A DNA stretch of 16,881 nt from Sphingomonas paucimobilis (lineage in GTDB: Bacteria; Pseudomonadota; Alphaproteobacteria; Sphingomonadales; Sphingomonadaceae). Shown here piece after piece: positions 14,555-16,881 of the stretch; the stretch's first letter is position 1; every line of letters begins with the position of its first letter. The stretch lies in NCBI GenBank assembly GCA_945860425.1, contig CAMAQU010000011.1:1-16881 (forward strand). The letters are read 5' to 3'. Below the pieces are notes generated by a model. It was not told the DNA's origin and searched no databases. It was given only the letters and a program-made list of their open reading frames with translations. The position numbers and the translations under genes are program-made.

Positions 14555-15183
14555 GGTCTTGCGCCCTTCCTGACGCCTTTGGCCACAACAATTGCGGCTT
14601 CGGCGTCGGTGATGCTCTGTTTCACGTGAAACACACCTTGCCATGCTTGTTTGACATTTTCCACCTCTTCCCGCGCCTTTCGGCCTTTTGGGAGGATCCA
14701 AATCGTTTTGGGGGTGGAGAATGGATGCGCCAGTTTGAGAAGCTTTGGCAACGGCGCAAAAGCCCGCGCGCTGATGATTGCAGCGGGTGCGAGCCGCAGG
14801 GCCTCAACCTTGCATCCGTGAACGCGCGCAGTGCTGAGACCAAGCTCATCCACGCAGCGGTTGAGAAAGGCGGTGCGGCCCCTGCGCTCCTCCACCATAT
14901 GGACGGGCCGTCCATCAAGGGCGGCGATGACGATCCCCGGCATGCCCGCGCCAGCGCCAAGATCGAGCCAATCCCCCGCGCGCGCACCGTCCGCATGGAG
15001 CAGCAATTGGGCCGAATCGACAATGTGGCGGGCCCAGAAAACATCGGCTGTGGATTTTGCGATGAGATTCTGATTCTCGGATTCTTCAAGCACCAACCGC
15101 CGATACGCTTCGAGCTGATCTAATGTTTCACGTGAAACACCCAGTGTCTCGACGAGCCAGCGCTGGGCCTCTTCTTCCGTCAT
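14551..15183 (-). CDS. rsmG: 16S rRNA m7G527 methyltransferase RsmG (GidB)
   Basis: The 210-residue SAM methyltransferase modifies G527 of 16S rRNA; loss of the enzyme gives low-level streptomycin resistance in other bacteria. Family features are NQNLIAKSTADVFWARHIVDS (residues about 38-58), the SAM motif WLDLGAGAGMPGIV (72-85), HMVEERRGRTAFLN (about 94-107) and SARAFAPLPKLL. Two parS sites are built into the gene: one near the 5' end, encoding VSRET (residues 16-20), and one near the 3' end, encoding FHVK. The start overlaps the mnmG stop by ATGA, and the stop overlaps the parA start the same way. Confidence 0.95.
   Translation of the reverse strand: MTEEEAQRWLVETLGVSRETLDQLEAYRRLVLEESENQNLIAKSTADVFWARHIVDSAQLLLHADGARAGDWLDLGAGAGMPGIVIAALDGRPVHMVEERRGRTAFLNRCVDELGLSTARVHGCKVEALRLAPAAIISARAFAPLPKLLKLAHPFSTPKTIWILPKGRKAREEVENVKQAWQGVFHVKQSITDAEAAIVVAKGVRKGARP
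14618..14633. other. parS centromere site 1 (inside rsmG 3' part)
   Basis: TGTTTCACGTGAAACA is a perfect 16-base palindrome identical to the bacterial chromosomal parS consensus recognised by ParB. In rsmG it reads in frame as part of V-F-H-V-K-Q. It is the parS nearest to the parA start, 64 bases upstream of it, so ParB bound here could also influence parAB transcription. Confidence 0.95.
15124..15139. other. parS centromere site 2 (inside rsmG 5' part)
   Basis: A second perfect TGTTTCACGTGAAACA, 506 bases from site 1. In rsmG it encodes residues 16-20 (VSRET), a segment between two helices where the sequence may be free to accommodate the site. Confidence 0.95.
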
Positions 15184-16881
15184 GCGGCGCGCCTTTTGGC
15201 CTGAACAAGAATTGCCGCAAGTGCTGCTGGTGTAATCCCCCGCACCCGCTCCGCCGCACCAAGCGTTGCCGGGCGGGCTGCATTCAAGCGCTCAACCATC
15301 TCATTGGACAGTCCAGAAACGGACGTGAAATCAACGCCTTGGAGCGAGATGCTATCATTGGCGCGCATCTCCCGTATTTCAGCCTCTTGCCGGTCGATAT
15401 AAGGCGCATAGCGCGCATCCTCGGCCAGTTCATCGATGATGGCCTTGGAGCAGAGCGCCGCCTCTGGGCAGAGTGCCGCGAGCTGAGCTTGGCTTAGGGT
15501 TATGAACCGCATCCAACTGAACAGGCTTTGCTTCTGTCCCGGCTCCCGCACGTCGAGGCCCAGATCGGCAAGGGCTGACCCCGTAACATTGCACTCCAAC
15601 GCGTCTCGCAGAGCCGTCCGTTGTGTTTCACGTGAAACAAACCAATCCCGGCGGACGGGCGAGAGACAGCCCATCTCCAGAGCAAGCGGCGTCAAGCGCG
15701 TTGCCGCATTATCCGCGCGCAGACGCAGGCGATATTCGGCGCGGGCCGTCAGCATTCGATAGGGCTCGGTAATCCCCTGCAACACCAGATCATCAATCAT
15801 CACACCAATATAGGAGCTGGCCCGATCAAGCTGCAGCGGCGCGTGGCCAAGGGCGCGGGCAGCCGCATTCAGCCCCGCGACAAGTCCCTGCGCGGAAGCT
15901 TCTTCATAGCCCGTCGTGCCATTAATCTGACCGGCGCAGAACACCCCCGGCAACGTCCGTATCTCCAGCGACTGCGCCAAGGCGCGCGGGTCAATATGAT
16001 CATATTCCACGGCATAGCCGGGTTGCGCAATCTCAACCTGCTCCAGCCCCTTCATCGTGCGCAAAAAGGCCAGCTGAATATCGGCAGGCAAGGAGGTGGA
16101 AATGCCATTGGGGTAAACCAAGGGGTCATCCAGACCTTCTGGCTCCAGAAAAACCTGATGGCCATCACGGTCGCCAAAGCGGTGGATCTTATCCTCAATC
16201 GACGGGCAATAACGCGGGCCCTGCCCCTCAATCGCGCCGGAGAAAAGCGGCGACCGATCGAGCGCGGCGCGGATGACGGCATGCGTTTCGGGGTTCGTGC
16301 GGGTGATGGCACACCAAAGCTGCGGCACGGCGCGCTGCGGCGTGAGATCGGAGAAGGTCCAGCTTTCGCCATCCGACTCCTGGCGATCCAGCACAGCCCA
16401 GTTAATCGTGCGCCCATCAAGGCGCGGGGGCGTTCCCGTCTTCAATCGACCAATGGGTAAGTCGAGCGCCCGCAATTGCGCCCCAAGGGACATGGCTGCC
16501 GCTTCGCCGACACGGCCGCCCGTATTGAGCTGCTCCCCACAGAACATCTTACCGTTGAGAAACGTACCCGTCGCCAAAACCACGGCGCGCGCCGACAGCT
16601 CGGTTCCATCCGCCAGAGCGAGACCCGTGACAATGCCATCCGCAATCAGCAGACGTTGCGCTTCGCCCTCGATAATTTCCAATCCGTCCTGCGCCGCCAA
16701 CAAATCGTGGATGGCCGCCTTAAACAACGCACGATCCGCCTGAATGCGCGGACCCTGCACTGCAGCACCCTTGGATCCATTGAGCATGCGATAATGGATG
16801 GCTGCGGCATCTGCAGCGCGCGCCAAAATGCCGTCAAAGGCATCGACTTCACGGATCAAATGTCCCTTGCCCAACCCCCCA
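15180..16881 (-). CDS. mnmG: tRNA uridine-5-carboxymethylaminomethyl modification enzyme MnmG (GidA), 5' end cut by window edge
   Basis: MnmG, with MnmE, installs the cmnm5 group on U34 of certain tRNAs using FAD and methylene-THF. The visible part (567 residues) starts in GGLGKGHLIREVDAFDG, about 50 residues into the usual protein of about 620, so the N-terminal FAD motif lies outside the window; the gene is cut, not broken. Other signatures are MLNGSKGAAVQGPRIQADR, GRLKTGTPPRLDGRTINW, CPSIEDKIHRF, YPNGISTSLP, GYAVEYDHIDPR, AGQINGTTGYEEASAQGL and the C-terminal EPYRMLTARAEYRLRLRADN. One parS site lies in frame and encodes VSRET. It is the first gene seen of the operon with rsmG, parA and parB, so the promoter lies to the right of the window. 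Confidence 0.96.
   Translation of the reverse strand, partial: GGLGKGHLIREVDAFDGILARAADAAAIHYRMLNGSKGAAVQGPRIQADRALFKAAIHDLLAAQDGLEIIEGEAQRLLIADGIVTGLALADGTELSARAVVLATGTFLNGKMFCGEQLNTGGRVGEAAAMSLGAQLRALDLPIGRLKTGTPPRLDGRTINWAVLDRQESDGESWTFSDLTPQRAVPQLWCAITRTNPETHAVIRAALDRSPLFSGAIEGQGPRYCPSIEDKIHRFGDRDGHQVFLEPEGLDDPLVYPNGISTSLPADIQLAFLRTMKGLEQVEIAQPGYAVEYDHIDPRALAQSLEIRTLPGVFCAGQINGTTGYEEASAQGLVAGLNAAARALGHAPLQLDRASSYIGVMIDDLVLQGITEPYRMLTARAEYRLRLRADNAATRLTPLALEMGCLSPVRRDWFVSRETQRTALRDALECNVTGSALADLGLDVREPGQKQSLFSWMRFITLSQAQLAALCPEAALCSKAIIDELAEDARYAPYIDRQEAEIREMRANDSISLQGVDFTSVSGLSNEMVERLNAARPATLGAAERVRGITPAALAAILVQAKRRAA
15624..15639. other. parS centromere site 3 (inside mnmG)
   Basis: A third perfect TGTTTCACGTGAAACA, 500 bases from site 2, encoding WFVSRET of MnmG in the same reading phase as site 2. 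All three sites are identical over the full 16 bases. Confidence 0.95.

Noticed and set aside
14555..14701. N-terminal extension of ParA
   Set aside because: Those 49 residues are Arg-rich, lie over rsmG and a parS site, and lack family similarity; ATG 14554 starts exactly at the conserved core.

Overview
The window looks like a chromosomal segment of an alphaproteobacterium, most probably a sphingomonad-type member of the Sphingomonadales. The pointers are high GC with many GTG starts and short gene overlaps, an mnmG-rsmG-parA-parB block of the kind found close to the chromosome origin in Alphaproteobacteria, a chorismate mutase of sphingomonad character, and a type III PKS / methyltransferase / flavoprotein trio. 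The taxon is inferred from gene content and protein flavour; there is no rRNA or tRNA gene to confirm it.

Layout. (1) 1-481: an AT-richer left edge (about 46% GC by hand count over 1-360). It holds the C-terminal end of an excisionase-like DNA-binding protein, two short TTCCCT/AGGGAA palindromes and a strong bidirectional terminator; it reads as the eroded end of a mobile element. (2) 482-817 (-): chorismate mutase. (3) 955-5075 (+): a lipoprotein adaptor and an RND pump, translationally coupled. (4) 5203-7982 (+): type III polyketide synthase, SAM methyltransferase and FAD oxidoreductase, abutting or overlapping, followed closely by msrB (8003-8416). (5) 8465-10495 (+): a bifunctional PBP1A-type peptidoglycan synthase. 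(6) 10471-12190 (-): a Sco1-type copper chaperone, a YcgN cysteine-cluster protein and a YgjP-like metallopeptidase in one operon. (7) 12263-12847 (+): an exported ankyrin-repeat protein. (8) 12867-16881 (-): mnmG (cut by the right edge), rsmG, parA and parB, with ATGA overlaps at all three junctions.

How the parts work together. The mnmG-rsmG-parAB operon couples tRNA wobble modification and 16S rRNA methylation genes to the chromosome segregation system. Three perfect parS centromere sites lie inside its own coding sequence, about 500 bases apart. The PKS/methyltransferase/flavoprotein trio resembles in gene order the known phenolic-lipid operons (alkylresorcinol synthase, methyltransferase, flavoprotein hydroxylase). 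It is the best candidate here for an under-described pathway, plausibly making a membrane phenolic lipid or quinone. The RND pump just upstream could be unrelated or could act on the product. All remaining genes are ordinary housekeeping or stress functions.
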